Shown: positions 9,938 through 22,626 of the stretch, piece after piece
Position numbering within the stretch: position 1 is the stretch's first letter
Layout of the letters: every line of letters begins with the position of its first letter
From: an uncultured Opitutia bacterium
GTDB lineage: Bacteria > Verrucomicrobiota > Verrucomicrobiia > Opitutales > Opitutaceae
DNA: 64,000 nt
Direction: 5' to 3'
Assembly (NCBI GenBank): GCA_903830425.1
Contig: CAIKTR010000038.1
Location: 1 to 64,000, forward strand
Made by a program: the position numbers and the translations under genes
Notes under the pieces: model-generated
Seen by the model: the letters and a program-made list of their open reading frames with translations, nothing else
What the model was told of the DNA's origin: nothing
The model's database searches: none

Positions 9938-9980
9938 ACCGCGCGGGCGAGCGCCGACGCGGGTGGGGGTGCGAGGCCGC

Positions 9981-10751
9981 TCAGCGGCCGGCCTGGGAGA
10001 CACCCTGGGGATCGAAGATGTAGCCGACCCCGTGGATGGTCCGGAAGGCGTCGAGCGTCAGCCCGTGCGCGGCATAAAGTTCGCGCACCTTGACGATGTA
10101 CTGGTCGAGCGAGCGGCTCTTGGTGTCGGCGTGCACGCCCCAGACCGAGTGAATGAGCGCCTGGCGGGTGATGACCGCGCCCGGGTGGGCCTGCAGGTAG
10201 GCGAGGATGCCGAGTTCCTTGCGGCCCAGCTTCCGCACCGGCTGGCTGGGAAAGGTGATCTCGAGCCGGATCGGGTTGACCTGCGCCCCGCAGAAGTCGA
10301 ACGGCTCGTCGCTCAGCCGGACGTTCTTGGTGACATTCTGGTCGCGAATGGACTCGGTGCGGCGCAGGACGGCCTGGATGCGCGCGACCAGTTCGGCGTA
10401 GCTGAAGGGCTTGGTGATGTAGTCATCGCCGCCCATGTTGAGGCCCTTGACCTTGTTGAGCTCGTCGACCTGGCCGGTCAGGAAAATGGTCGGCACGGCG
10501 ATATCCGCCGCCTTCAGTTCCGCCAGCAGGGAAAAGCCGGACTGATCGGGCAGGTTGATGTCGAGCAGGATGAGGTTGGCGAAGTTCTTCTTGAGGAAGG
10601 TCAGCGCGTGGGCGGCCCGGTTGCAGATCTGGGTCTGCATGCCGGCGCGCTCCAGATGGATGGCGACGAGCTTGGCCAGCTCCGCCTCATCCTCGACGAC
10701 CACGATGAGCGGCTTGGGTTCGGCCCGCAGCGGTGGTTTTTTGCTTGTCAC
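9981..10751 (-). CDS. OmpR-family DNA-binding response regulator
   Basis: Receiver PLIVVVEDEAELAKLVAIHLERAGM...LILLDINLPDQSGFSLL...VPTIFLTGQ plus winged-helix C-terminus; start uncertain (GTG at 10751 chosen; ATG at 10868 also in frame). Confidence 0.85.
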   Translation of the reverse strand: MTSKKPPLRAEPKPLIVVVEDEAELAKLVAIHLERAGMQTQICNRAAHALTFLKKNFANLILLDINLPDQSGFSLLAELKAADIAVPTIFLTGQVDELNKVKGLNMGGDDYITKPFSYAELVARIQAVLRRTESIRDQNVTKNVRLSDEPFDFCGAQVNPIRLEITFPSQPVRKLGRKELGILAYLQAHPGAVITRQALIHSVWGVHADTKSRSLDQYIVKVRELYAAHGLTLDAFRTIHGVGYIFDPQGVSQAGR

Positions 10752-10866
10752 CACGCCCTTACTAGGTGCGGCCCCGGGTTTGTCAATAGGTGGGCGGCGG
10801 CCCGGCGGGCCCGCGAATTTACTTGAAGCTTCAAAAGCCCGAGTGTCCTTTGGCCGCGTGTCCGAC

Positions 10867-11742
10867 ATGAAGCCATTGCTGATGCTGGGCCTGCCCAAAG
10901 GCAGCCTGGAGGAATCGACCAAGAGCCTGTTCGCCAAGGCAGGGTGGAAAATCACCACGAGCTCCCGCTCCTACAAGCCCTCGATCGACGACGCGGAACT
11001 CGACGGGCGCTTTGTGCGCGCCCAGGAAGTGAGCCGGTACGTGGAGCACGGATTTTTTGACTGCGGCCTGACCGGCTACGACTGGATCCAGGAAAACGCC
11101 TCGGACGTCGTGGAGGTCTGCGACCTCATCTACAGCCGCGCCTCGATGCAGAAATCCCGCTGGGTGCTCTGCGTCCCCGAGTCCTCGGCGATCACCCGGC
11201 CCGAGCAGCTGGCGGGCAAGCGCGTGGCCACCGAGCTGGTCGGCACGGTCCGGCGCTATTTCGCCGCGCGGAACATCCCCGCGGAGATCGAGTTCTCGTG
11301 GGGCGCGACGGAGGTCAAGGTGCCCGATCTGGTCGACGCCATCGTGGACATCACGGAGACCGGCAACTCGATCCGCGCGAACAAGCTCCGCATCATCGAC
11401 ACGCTGCTCGAGACCAACACGAAGTTGATCGCCAACAAGGCGAGCTGGGCGAACCCCGCCAAGCGGAAGAAGATCGAGACCATCGCCCTGCTGCTGCGCG
11501 GGGCGCTCGAGGCCGAGAGCAAGGTCGGCCTGAAGATGAACCTGCCCAAGGCTGCGCTGGATGCGGTGGTGCGGGCGCTGCCCGCGCTGCGCAACCCCAC
11601 CATCTCGCAGCTGAGCTCGCCGGACTGGATCGCGCTCGAGACGATCATCGACGAGAGCGTCGCCCGCGAAATCATCCCGCAGCTCAAGGCGCTCGGCGCC
11701 GAGGGCATTGTCGAGTATCCGCTGAACAAGGTCGTGTATTGA
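10867..11742 (+). CDS. hisG: ATP phosphoribosyltransferase (long form)
   Basis: MKPLLMLGLPKGSLEESTKSLFAKAGW...FDCGLTGYDWIQE...GATEVKVPDLVDAIVDITETGNSIRAN. Confidence 0.93.
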   Translation: MKPLLMLGLPKGSLEESTKSLFAKAGWKITTSSRSYKPSIDDAELDGRFVRAQEVSRYVEHGFFDCGLTGYDWIQENASDVVEVCDLIYSRASMQKSRWVLCVPESSAITRPEQLAGKRVATELVGTVRRYFAARNIPAEIEFSWGATEVKVPDLVDAIVDITETGNSIRANKLRIIDTLLETNTKLIANKASWANPAKRKKIETIALLLRGALEAESKVGLKMNLPKAALDAVVRALPALRNPTISQLSSPDWIALETIIDESVAREIIPQLKALGAEGIVEYPLNKVVY

Positions 11743-11761
11743 GGGACGTCCCGCCGCCGCC

Positions 11762-12637
11762 ATGAAGGTCACGCTTGGTCTGATCCAGCATGCCTGCGCC
11801 GCCCGGCCTGCGGCCAACCTCAAGCAGACCCTGGCGCTGGCGGAGCAGGCGGCGAAGCGCGGCGCCCAGATCATCTGCACGCAGGAGCTGTGCGGCTCGC
11901 AGTATTTCTGCCAGAGCGAGGACCACGCGAATTTCCGGCTGGCCGAGCCGATCCCGGGGCCCAGCACCCGGGCGTTTCAGCGGCTCGCGAAAAAATACCA
12001 GGTGGTGATCGTCGCCTCGCTCTTCGAGAAGCGTTCCGCCGGCCTCTACCACAACACCGCGGTCATCATCGACGCCGACGGGAAGCTGCTCGGCCGCTAC
12101 CGGAAGATGCACATCCCGGACGACCCGCTGTACTACGAGAAGTTCTATTTCACGCCCGGGGACACGGGCTTCCGGGCCTGGTCGACGAAGTATGGCCGGA
12201 TCGGCGTGCTGATCTGCTGGGACCAGTGGTATCCGGAGGCCGCGCGACTCACGGCCCTGCGGGGCGCGGAGATCCTGTTTTATCCCACGGCCATCGGCTG
12301 GCATCCGCAGGAAAAGCGGGTCCACGGCGCGAGCCAGCACGGCGCCTGGCAGATCAGCCACCAGGGGCACGCGGTCGCGAACGGCTGCTTCGTGGCGGCG
12401 GTCAACCGCATCGGGCTCGAGACGCCGGTCGGCGGCGACGGCCTTGAGTTCTGGGGGCAGAGTTTTGTGGCGGGGACCAGCGGCCAGATTCTGGCGCGGG
12501 CCAGCGTGGACCGGGAGGAGATTCTCCTCGTGCCGGTTGACCTCGCCCAGGTCGATGTCACCCGCACGCACTGGCCGTTCCTGCGGGACCGGCGCATCGA
12601 CGCCTACGGCGACCTGACCAAGCGGTTCGTCGACTGA
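11762..12637 (+). CDS. aguB: N-carbamoylputrescine amidase (nitrilase family)
   Basis: MKVTLGLIQHACAARPAANLKQTLALAEQAAKRGAQIICTQELC...YRKMHIPDDPLYYEKFYFTPGD...VLICWDQWYPEAARL; adjacent to agmatine deiminase. Confidence 0.9.
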   Translation: MKVTLGLIQHACAARPAANLKQTLALAEQAAKRGAQIICTQELCGSQYFCQSEDHANFRLAEPIPGPSTRAFQRLAKKYQVVIVASLFEKRSAGLYHNTAVIIDADGKLLGRYRKMHIPDDPLYYEKFYFTPGDTGFRAWSTKYGRIGVLICWDQWYPEAARLTALRGAEILFYPTAIGWHPQEKRVHGASQHGAWQISHQGHAVANGCFVAAVNRIGLETPVGGDGLEFWGQSFVAGTSGQILARASVDREEILLVPVDLAQVDVTRTHWPFLRDRRIDAYGDLTKRFVD

Positions 12638-12640
12638 ACC

Positions 12641-13690
12641 ATGGCTGTGTCGAAAACGCCGACCCCCGCCGCTCTCGGCTTCCGGATGCCGGCGGAGTGG
12701 GAGCCCCAGGCCGCAGTCTGGCTGTCCTGGCCGCACAACCGGCGGACCTGGCCGGGGCATTTCCGGCCGATCCCGGCGAAGTTCGCCGCGCTGGTGGCGG
12801 CGATCAGCCGGTTTGAGCCGGTCCGCCTCAACCTCGCGCGGCCGCGCCAGGCGCGCGCCCGGGTGCTGCTCAACCGCGCCAAGGCGGACCTCCGCCAGGT
12901 GACCTTCTACGATCACCCGACCAACGACGCCTGGTGCCGCGACCATGGCCCGATTTTTGTGAAGCACGATGGGACGGGGGAGGTGGCCGTCACGGATTGG
13001 GGCCACAACGCGTGGGGTGGAAAATATCCGCCCTACGACCTGGACAACGCCATCCCCGCGAAAATCGCCCGGGCGCTCGGCCTGCGGCGGATGGTCGTCG
13101 ACCGGATCCTGGAGGGCGGGTCGATTGACGTGAACGGCGCCGGTGCGCTGCTCACCACGGAATCCTGCCTGCTGAACCCTAACCGCAATCCCGCGCTGTC
13201 GCGGGCGGGGATCGAGCAGATGCTCCGGGATCACCTTGGCGTCCGGCAGATCCTGTGGCTCGGCGATGGCATTGCCGGTGATGACACCGACGGCCATGTC
13301 GACGACCTGAGCCGATTCTACCGGGTCGACGGCATCGTCACCGCCGTCGAGCGGAATCAGCGGGACCGGAACTATGCGGCCCTGCGGGAGAACCGCGAGC
13401 GGCTGGGCAGCCTGCGGACGCCGGCCGGCGGCAAGTTCCAGATCATCGAACTGCCGATGCCGCGGGCCTGTTATTGCGAGGGCCAGAGGCTGCCCGCGAG
13501 TTATGCGAACTTTCTCGTGATTAACGGCGCGGTCCTGCTGCCGGTGTTTGGCCAGCCGCGGCGCGACGCGGCGGCCGCGGAGATCCTGGCGCACTGTTTC
13601 CCGGGCCGGGTGGTGCTGCCGATCGACTGCCGCGACCTGGTGTGGGGCCTGGGCACGGTCCACTGCCTGTCCCAGCAGCAGCCCGCCTGA
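12641..13690 (+). CDS. aguA: Agmatine deiminase
   Basis: GFRMPAEWEPQAAVWLSWPHNRRTWPG...DAWCRDHGPIFV...EGGSIDVNGAG...WGLGTVHCLSQQQP (catalytic Cys motif). Confidence 0.93.
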   Translation: MAVSKTPTPAALGFRMPAEWEPQAAVWLSWPHNRRTWPGHFRPIPAKFAALVAAISRFEPVRLNLARPRQARARVLLNRAKADLRQVTFYDHPTNDAWCRDHGPIFVKHDGTGEVAVTDWGHNAWGGKYPPYDLDNAIPAKIARALGLRRMVVDRILEGGSIDVNGAGALLTTESCLLNPNRNPALSRAGIEQMLRDHLGVRQILWLGDGIAGDDTDGHVDDLSRFYRVDGIVTAVERNQRDRNYAALRENRERLGSLRTPAGGKFQIIELPMPRACYCEGQRLPASYANFLVINGAVLLPVFGQPRRDAAAAEILAHCFPGRVVLPIDCRDLVWGLGTVHCLSQQQPA

Positions 13691-14038
13691 TCCGCCGGCG
13701 CGCCAGCTTTGTTGCGGCAGCGCGCGGCAGCCTTGCGGGATAGGCCGTTGGCCGTGACCCATAGCATTTATGATTAGCGCGTTGCGACGGTCCAACCAGC
13801 GCCCGTGCGAGGGGTTTGGGACCGGGCGGAAGGCTAAATTAGGGCTTGCCGGTGGAGTGATGAGTCGGCGATTCTGACCGTTCGCGGCAAAGTTATTGGT
13901 CAAGCTGGCGTCGCCGCGATGCTCCCGCCGGCTTTTCACGTCAGTTCAACAGTCAACCCACGGCTCCGCTTAACGGCGGGGTCATCACCGGTGGGCGGGT
14001 GCTTCTGGAGCAGGGTGCTTGTTCGCCGGTCTCCGCAT

Positions 14039-15709
<1,671 letters not shown>

Positions 15710-15737
15710 GCCCCGCGCGAATTCCCGCTTCTCTTCC

Positions 15738-15768
15738 AGCCGCCCGGAGCAATCCGGGCGGCTTTTTG
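15738..15768 (+). terminator. Rho-independent terminator of rpsA
   Basis: agccgcccgg-agcaat-ccgggcggct followed by TTTTT, 29 bp after the rpsA stop. Confidence 0.88.
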
Positions 15769-15820
15769 TTGGGTCGGCGCCGGGGCCCGGGCGGTGCCGG
15801 AGCGGACCGGTCCACTCCGG

Positions 15821-15854
15821 CAAAGCAAAGAGGCCGGCGGGGAGGCCGGCCTCT
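15821..15854 (-). terminator. Rho-independent terminator of the sigma factor gene
   Basis: Perfect 10-bp stem AGAGGCCGGC/GCCGGCCTCT with a T-rich run on the minus strand, downstream of the sigma factor stop (15879). Confidence 0.7.
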
Positions 15855-15878
15855 GACGAGCGAATCTCGCCCAGGGGG

Positions 15879-16937
15879 TCAGTTGCGCCCGGCCTTGCGG
15901 GCCTTGGTCTCGACGAATTCGCGGATGATCGCGTTGCGCTGGCGAACCCGTTCGTCCTCGTCAATCTCCTCGACGGTCCGGACGGCCTCGTGCTTCGCCA
16001 TGGCCCGGCGCATCTTGGCGAGGGCGAGATACTCGAGCTGGCGGATGCGCTCGCGGGTGACATTGAACTTCCGGCCGACCTCCTCGAGGGTGAGCTCGTC
16101 CTTGCCGTCGAGGCCAAAGCGGAGGCGGATGATCTCCGCTTCGCGCTCGTCGAGGGAGTTCACCATCGCATGCAGATCGGAGTTCTGGTTCTTGTCCCGC
16201 AGTCCGTCGTAGGGACTGATGGCGTTATCATCGCCGACGATTTCGCCGAATGTGGCGGAGCCGCCCTCTTCGCCGACCGGGGCGTCGAGGGACGCGGGGC
16301 GGACGCTGACCGATTTCAGGTGGGCGACCTTGCTGGTCGGGATCTGCAACTCGATGGCCAACTCCTCGTCGGTGGGCTCACGGCCGAGTTCCTCGGTGAG
16401 TTTCATGGCCATCCGGCGCATCTTGGAAATTTTGTCCACGAGGTGGACGGGCAGTCGGATGGTCTTGGACTGGTTGGCGAGGGCGCGCTTGATGGACTGC
16501 TTGATCCACCAGGCGGCGTAGGTGGAGAGTTTGCCGCCTTTGCGGGGGTCGAAGCGTTCGACGGCCTTGATCAGGCCGATGTTGCCCTCGCTGATGAGGT
16601 CAAGCAGCGGCAGGCCGAAGTCCTTGTAATCCATGGCGATCTTCACGACCAGGCGCAGGTTGGCCGAGATCATGTGATCCCGGGCGGCCTTGTCGCCGCG
16701 GCGGATGCGCCCGGCCAGCTGGATTTCCTCCTGGATGGTCAGGAGGGGGGTCTTGCCGATTTCCTGAAGGTACAGTTGGAGGTTGCTGCGTTCGCCATGG
16801 GCAATGGGGGGCTCGGGGGCGGCCGGCTCGGCCCGCTCGAGGAACGAGGGCGGGGCATCCGGCTGTTCCGCACGCAGGCGAGTGCTAGACTCTTCGGAAT
16901 CGACGCTGGCACTGGTGGATTTGAATTTGGCAGGCAT
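15879..16937 (-). CDS. RNA polymerase sigma factor, sigma-70 family (RpoD/RpoS-like, lacks region 1.1)
   Basis: 352 aa; NLQLYLQEIGKTPLLT; ANLRLVVKIAMDYKDFGLPLLDLISEGNIGLIKAVERFDPRKGGKLSTYAAWWIKQSIKRAL; C-terminal HTH. Confidence 0.92.
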   Translation of the reverse strand: MPAKFKSTSASVDSEESSTRLRAEQPDAPPSFLERAEPAAPEPPIAHGERSNLQLYLQEIGKTPLLTIQEEIQLAGRIRRGDKAARDHMISANLRLVVKIAMDYKDFGLPLLDLISEGNIGLIKAVERFDPRKGGKLSTYAAWWIKQSIKRALANQSKTIRLPVHLVDKISKMRRMAMKLTEELGREPTDEELAIELQIPTSKVAHLKSVSVRPASLDAPVGEEGGSATFGEIVGDDNAISPYDGLRDKNQNSDLHAMVNSLDEREAEIIRLRFGLDGKDELTLEEVGRKFNVTRERIRQLEYLALAKMRRAMAKHEAVRTVEEIDEDERVRQRNAIIREFVETKARKAGRN

Positions 16938-16990
16938 GTGGAAAGGGAGTCTTAGGGAAGAGACGCAGAAGATGGATTTGTTCCGGCCGC

Positions 16991-17024
16991 TAGCTAGTTT
17001 TGATCGGGACGTTAGCTAGTATTG
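16991..17024. repeat. Near-identical 12-bp direct repeats upstream of the sigma factor gene
   Basis: TAGCTAGTTTTG (16991-17002) and TAGCTAGTATTG (17013-17024), 22 bp start-to-start. Confidence 0.6.
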
Positions 17025-17145
17025 TTCCAAAAGTGGACATATTTCCACGGGGCTTGGGTAGCATAAGCTCCCCAACAGACGCGTTTATTGACGCACTCTG
17101 CTTACTTATAGCGCCAGAGTGGCGCAAAACTGGGCCTATGCCGGA

Positions 17146-18633
17146 CTAGAACTGCTCAGCCATGGAAACGGCCTTAAACAAGGCTGAGGCCTTGTTGATC
17201 GTCTCCTGGTATTCGTCCGCCGGCAGGGAATCCGCGACCCAGCCGCCGCCGGCCTGGATATAAACCTGGCCGTTTTTCAGCAGGGCGGTGCGCAGCATGA
17301 TGCAGGTGTCCATATTGCCGTCATACCCAAAGTAGCCCAAGGCCCCGGCATAAAACCCGCGCTGCTGCTGCTCGATCGTGGCAATGATCTGCATCGCCCG
17401 GATTTTGGGGGCGCCGCTCACGGTGCCCGCCGGAAAGGTGGCGCGCATGAGATCGTAGGCATTCTTGTCAGGCGCGATCCGGCCTTCGACCTGGGATACG
17501 ATATGCATCACATGCGAGTAGCGCTCCACGGTCATGAAGTCGGGAACGGTGATGCTGCCGAACTGGCAGACCCGGCCGATGTCGTTCCGGGCGAGGTCGA
17601 CCAGCATGAGGTGCTCGGCCTTTTCCTTGGCGTCGGCCAGCAGTTCCTGTTCGAGGGCCGCGTCCTCGGCGGGGTTGGCCCCGCGCTTGCGCGTGCCGGC
17701 GATCGGCCGGATCTCAACGAGGCCATCGGTCAGCCGCACGTGGACTTCGGGCGAGGCGCCGACGATGGAAAAATCGCCCGCCTCGAGGATGAACATGTAG
17801 GGGGACGGATTGACGGTCCGGAGCGCCCGGTAGAGGTCGAGCGGGGACTTGGTGAAGGGCTGCGAGAAGCGCTGGGCCCCGACGACCTGGATGATGTCGC
17901 CGGCGCGGATGAACTCCTTCGAATCCTCGACGCATTGCTCGAAGCGCTGGCGGGTGAAGTTGCCCGGCGGCACCTCGATCCGGGCGGGCTCCACCAAGGG
18001 CGCGGGGGCGAGTTCGCGCGGCTGCTTGAGCAGGTCGTGCAGGGCGCGCACCTCGGCGATCGCGGCGTCGTAGGCCGCGCCGGCGTCGCCGCCGACGTGG
18101 GCGTTGACGCAGAGGCGGAGGGTTTGCTTGGCGCGGTCGAAGATCAGGAGCGAGTCCGACAGCATGAAGTAGAGCAGGGGCACCTGCAGGTCGTCGGTCG
18201 GGGCGGCCGGCACGGTCGGCTCGATCCGGGTGATGTACTCGTAGCCGACGAAGCCGACGGCGCCGCCGGTAAAACGGGGCAGGCCGGGCAGGATCACGGG
18301 GCGGTAGCCGCTCATCTCCGCCTCGATCAGGGTCAGGGGATCCGCCGGGGTGCGGACGACCTGGGTGGGCCGGCCGGGCTGGCGGATTTCGGTCGTGTCC
18401 GGTCGGCACACGAAAACCTTACGCGGCCGGCAGCCGATGAAACTGTAGCGCGAAAGCCGTTCCCCTCCCTCGATCGACTCCAGCAAGTAGGACGGCCCGG
18501 CCTCCTTGAGCTTTGCATAGGCGGAGACGGGGGTCTCGAAGTCCGCCATGAGGTCGGTATAGACCGGGATGACATTGCCCTGCGTGGCCAGACGGAGAAA
18601 GGCGTCGCGGGTCGGGTGGATGTTCATCGGCAA
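17146..18633 (-). CDS. trpE: Anthranilate synthase component I
   Basis: 495 aa; SYLLESIEGGERLSRYSFIG; NPSPYMFILEAGDFSIVGASPEVHVRL; GTRKRGANPAEDAALEQELLADAKEKAEHLMLVDLARNDIGRV. Confidence 0.94.
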   Translation of the reverse strand: MPMNIHPTRDAFLRLATQGNVIPVYTDLMADFETPVSAYAKLKEAGPSYLLESIEGGERLSRYSFIGCRPRKVFVCRPDTTEIRQPGRPTQVVRTPADPLTLIEAEMSGYRPVILPGLPRFTGGAVGFVGYEYITRIEPTVPAAPTDDLQVPLLYFMLSDSLLIFDRAKQTLRLCVNAHVGGDAGAAYDAAIAEVRALHDLLKQPRELAPAPLVEPARIEVPPGNFTRQRFEQCVEDSKEFIRAGDIIQVVGAQRFSQPFTKSPLDLYRALRTVNPSPYMFILEAGDFSIVGASPEVHVRLTDGLVEIRPIAGTRKRGANPAEDAALEQELLADAKEKAEHLMLVDLARNDIGRVCQFGSITVPDFMTVERYSHVMHIVSQVEGRIAPDKNAYDLMRATFPAGTVSGAPKIRAMQIIATIEQQQRGFYAGALGYFGYDGNMDTCIMLRTALLKNGQVYIQAGGGWVADSLPADEYQETINKASALFKAVSMAEQF

Positions 18634-18901
18634 AGGTTGGGCTTATGCGAGCCGAGTGGCGGCGCGGCAAGGCGAATGCAAGGGGACCTCCAGTCGACCC
18701 CCTGATGGCCCCGCCGCAAGACTGGATTTGACCGTTCCAGCCGGACGCTTGATTCCACTCGGGTCTGGCAGGCGGCGTGCGCGGACGACGCATCAACATG
18801 CCAGGGAGTGAGATAAAATTACTGCTGAAGTACACCGGATTAAGAGTATCGTCACATCCGTCTTGCCCCACTCGCGACCGACCTGCCAGCCGCGTTATTT
18901 T

Positions 18902-19678
18902 ATGCACATGAGCTTCTCGATTTTTTCCGCTGATCGGCGGTTTAGGTTATTGTCCCGCCTGCTCTGTGGCGCCGTGCTGGCCTGCGGCGTGGGTGATCGG
19001 GCAGGCGCGACCGAAGACTGGGACGCGGCCGACCGGCTGCTGGTGCTGACGATGGATCTGACGCGCGAGGGGAAACAGGTGCCGCGGCCGACCCCGAGCC
19101 AGCCGGTCTATTACGTTCCCGTCGTGCTCGGTTATCAGGAGCGCGGCGAAATCGTGAAGCACTACGAGCGACAGCCGAAGGAAGAGGTCATCCTGCGGAC
19201 GCTGATCACCACGCTGGAGCAGCAGGGGTACCGCATCGCCTCGAAGGAATCGCCGCCCACGCTCACGCTCACGTTTGAGTGGGGCACGGTGGCGCCGATC
19301 TTCTATCGGAACCGCGTCCTGAACGCGGGGGAAATGCGGATGATCATCCTCGGGGAATCCGAATGGGATGTGAGCAACCAGCACGCCTGGTATAGCGCCG
19401 AAATGAAGAGCCTCACGGCGCGCCATTATCTCCTCGTGTCCGCCTTTCGCTACCAGCGCACGGCGGAGAAAGGGAAGGAGGACGTGTTGCTGTGGCGCGC
19501 CCATGCGACGACGAGCGCCTGGGGCGACTATCTCGAGGAGGTGATCCAGCCCATGATCAAAATCGCTTCCCGAGGTTTCGGCCGCGCCGTCAAACCCGGC
19601 GCCTCCTGGTTCAACGAGCGCACCGGCACGGTGAAACTCGGTGAGCTGAAAGTGATCGAGGAGCCGCCGGCGAAATAA
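18902..19678 (+). CDS. Hypothetical secreted/periplasmic protein
   Basis: Signal-peptide-like N-terminus MHMSFSIFSADRRFRLLSRLLCGAVLACGVGDRAGA; no family recognised. Confidence 0.6.
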   Translation: MHMSFSIFSADRRFRLLSRLLCGAVLACGVGDRAGATEDWDAADRLLVLTMDLTREGKQVPRPTPSQPVYYVPVVLGYQERGEIVKHYERQPKEEVILRTLITTLEQQGYRIASKESPPTLTLTFEWGTVAPIFYRNRVLNAGEMRMIILGESEWDVSNQHAWYSAEMKSLTARHYLLVSAFRYQRTAEKGKEDVLLWRAHATTSAWGDYLEEVIQPMIKIASRGFGRAVKPGASWFNERTGTVKLGELKVIEEPPAK

Positions 19679-19805
19679 ATGGCGCAAGCGCCGTCCGGAT
19701 CATGAGCGCACTGCGGCGTCCGGTATTTCCGGCCGTGCGGATGCCCCGGCAGGAATCAGGGATCAGGCGTGCGGCCCGGCAGGAGATCGCCGGGTGGCGG
19801 GTCGG

Positions 19806-20381
19806 TCACTGCCTCGCCTGAAGCTCGATATCCGCGGTGATGATGCCGATGATGCGGCCACCCTTGCGAACCGGGGCGGAGAAGGTGATCATTTCCACTT
19901 CACCGCCGCCCTTGTCGAAGTAGGGTTCGGACCAAAGGGTCTTTCCCGACTTCAGCGGCACGCTGAACCAAGTTTGATGGGGATAATCGTAGCTGTCGGA
20001 CGCGAGACTGCGGTGGGCGATTTTGCCCGATGCCCGATAGGCGTAGGGAGCGAGCGGTGACCCGACGGCGGCCGGATCGAGGGCGAACGTGCTGCCATAG
20101 GCGTCCGGGTGCTTGGCGAGAAGCGCGTCGAGCACGGGGTAAATCGCCGCCTCCGTGAGCGGGACGGCCGCGAGCATTTCGGTTTCGGCGAGGATGGACT
20201 GCTCCAAGCCTGCGCGCTCGGCGGCCGTGGGTAAGACATACTGACTCGTCTGGCAGGCGGCCAAGGCCAGGAACAGAGGCGCCGCCACCAGTGCCTTCCA
20301 GGCGTGGAGGGGTAGGCGACGGGCGGCCTTGGCGCGTGAGCACAGCGTGACAAAGTGGCGAACGTTCATGGGACGCGACAT
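19806..20381 (-). CDS. Cache-domain (PDC-type sensor) lipoprotein
   Basis: Lipobox LFLALAACQ; HQTWFSVPLKSGKTLWSEPYFDKGGGEVEMITFSAPVRKGGRIIGIITADI is typical of dCache sensors; start uncertain (20381 or 20369). Confidence 0.7.
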   Translation of the reverse strand: MSRPMNVRHFVTLCSRAKAARRLPLHAWKALVAAPLFLALAACQTSQYVLPTAAERAGLEQSILAETEMLAAVPLTEAAIYPVLDALLAKHPDAYGSTFALDPAAVGSPLAPYAYRASGKIAHRSLASDSYDYPHQTWFSVPLKSGKTLWSEPYFDKGGGEVEMITFSAPVRKGGRIIGIITADIELQARQ

Positions 20382-20680
20382 GGTGGAAGACATGGGGTTT
20401 GCTGACCATTTCCTCCGGAAAATCCAGCCGCTCGCTTGGGTGAAGTATTGGGCTAGGCCAGAGAAGTTAGGCCTATTCAGATGCTCACGCAGGATGTATT
20501 TCAACCGTAATTTCAGGCGAGAAATGGAGGGCCGGGCAGCTGTCACGAGCGTGGATGAGGTTCCCGCGCCGTAACGCTCCAGATTCGTCAATGGAACTGC
20601 AGTTCAGTCCAAGGCTCCGCGCCTCAACAATCGCCGCGAAGATGGCGAACACCTTCCCCTGCGGGAGTGTGAGAGGGAAT

Positions 20681-22537
<1,857 letters not shown>

Positions 22538-22626
22538 GATGATTGGTGGTGATTTTGACTGGCGAAATTAGCCCCGTGCGCAAACGTGGTGTCTAGTCCT
22601 AAAACTCTGACCATTACTTCCCTCCC

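Noticed and set aside
17100-17140. GCGCCA-GAG-TGGCGC hairpin after trpE as terminator
   Set aside because: 6-bp stem but no T tract on the minus strand; too weak to annotate.
22538-22626. glmS ribozyme or regulatory RNA upstream of glmS
   Set aside because: The gap is only 89 bp shared with divergent glgC, with no ribozyme core visible; the known glmS ribozyme is mainly in Firmicutes.
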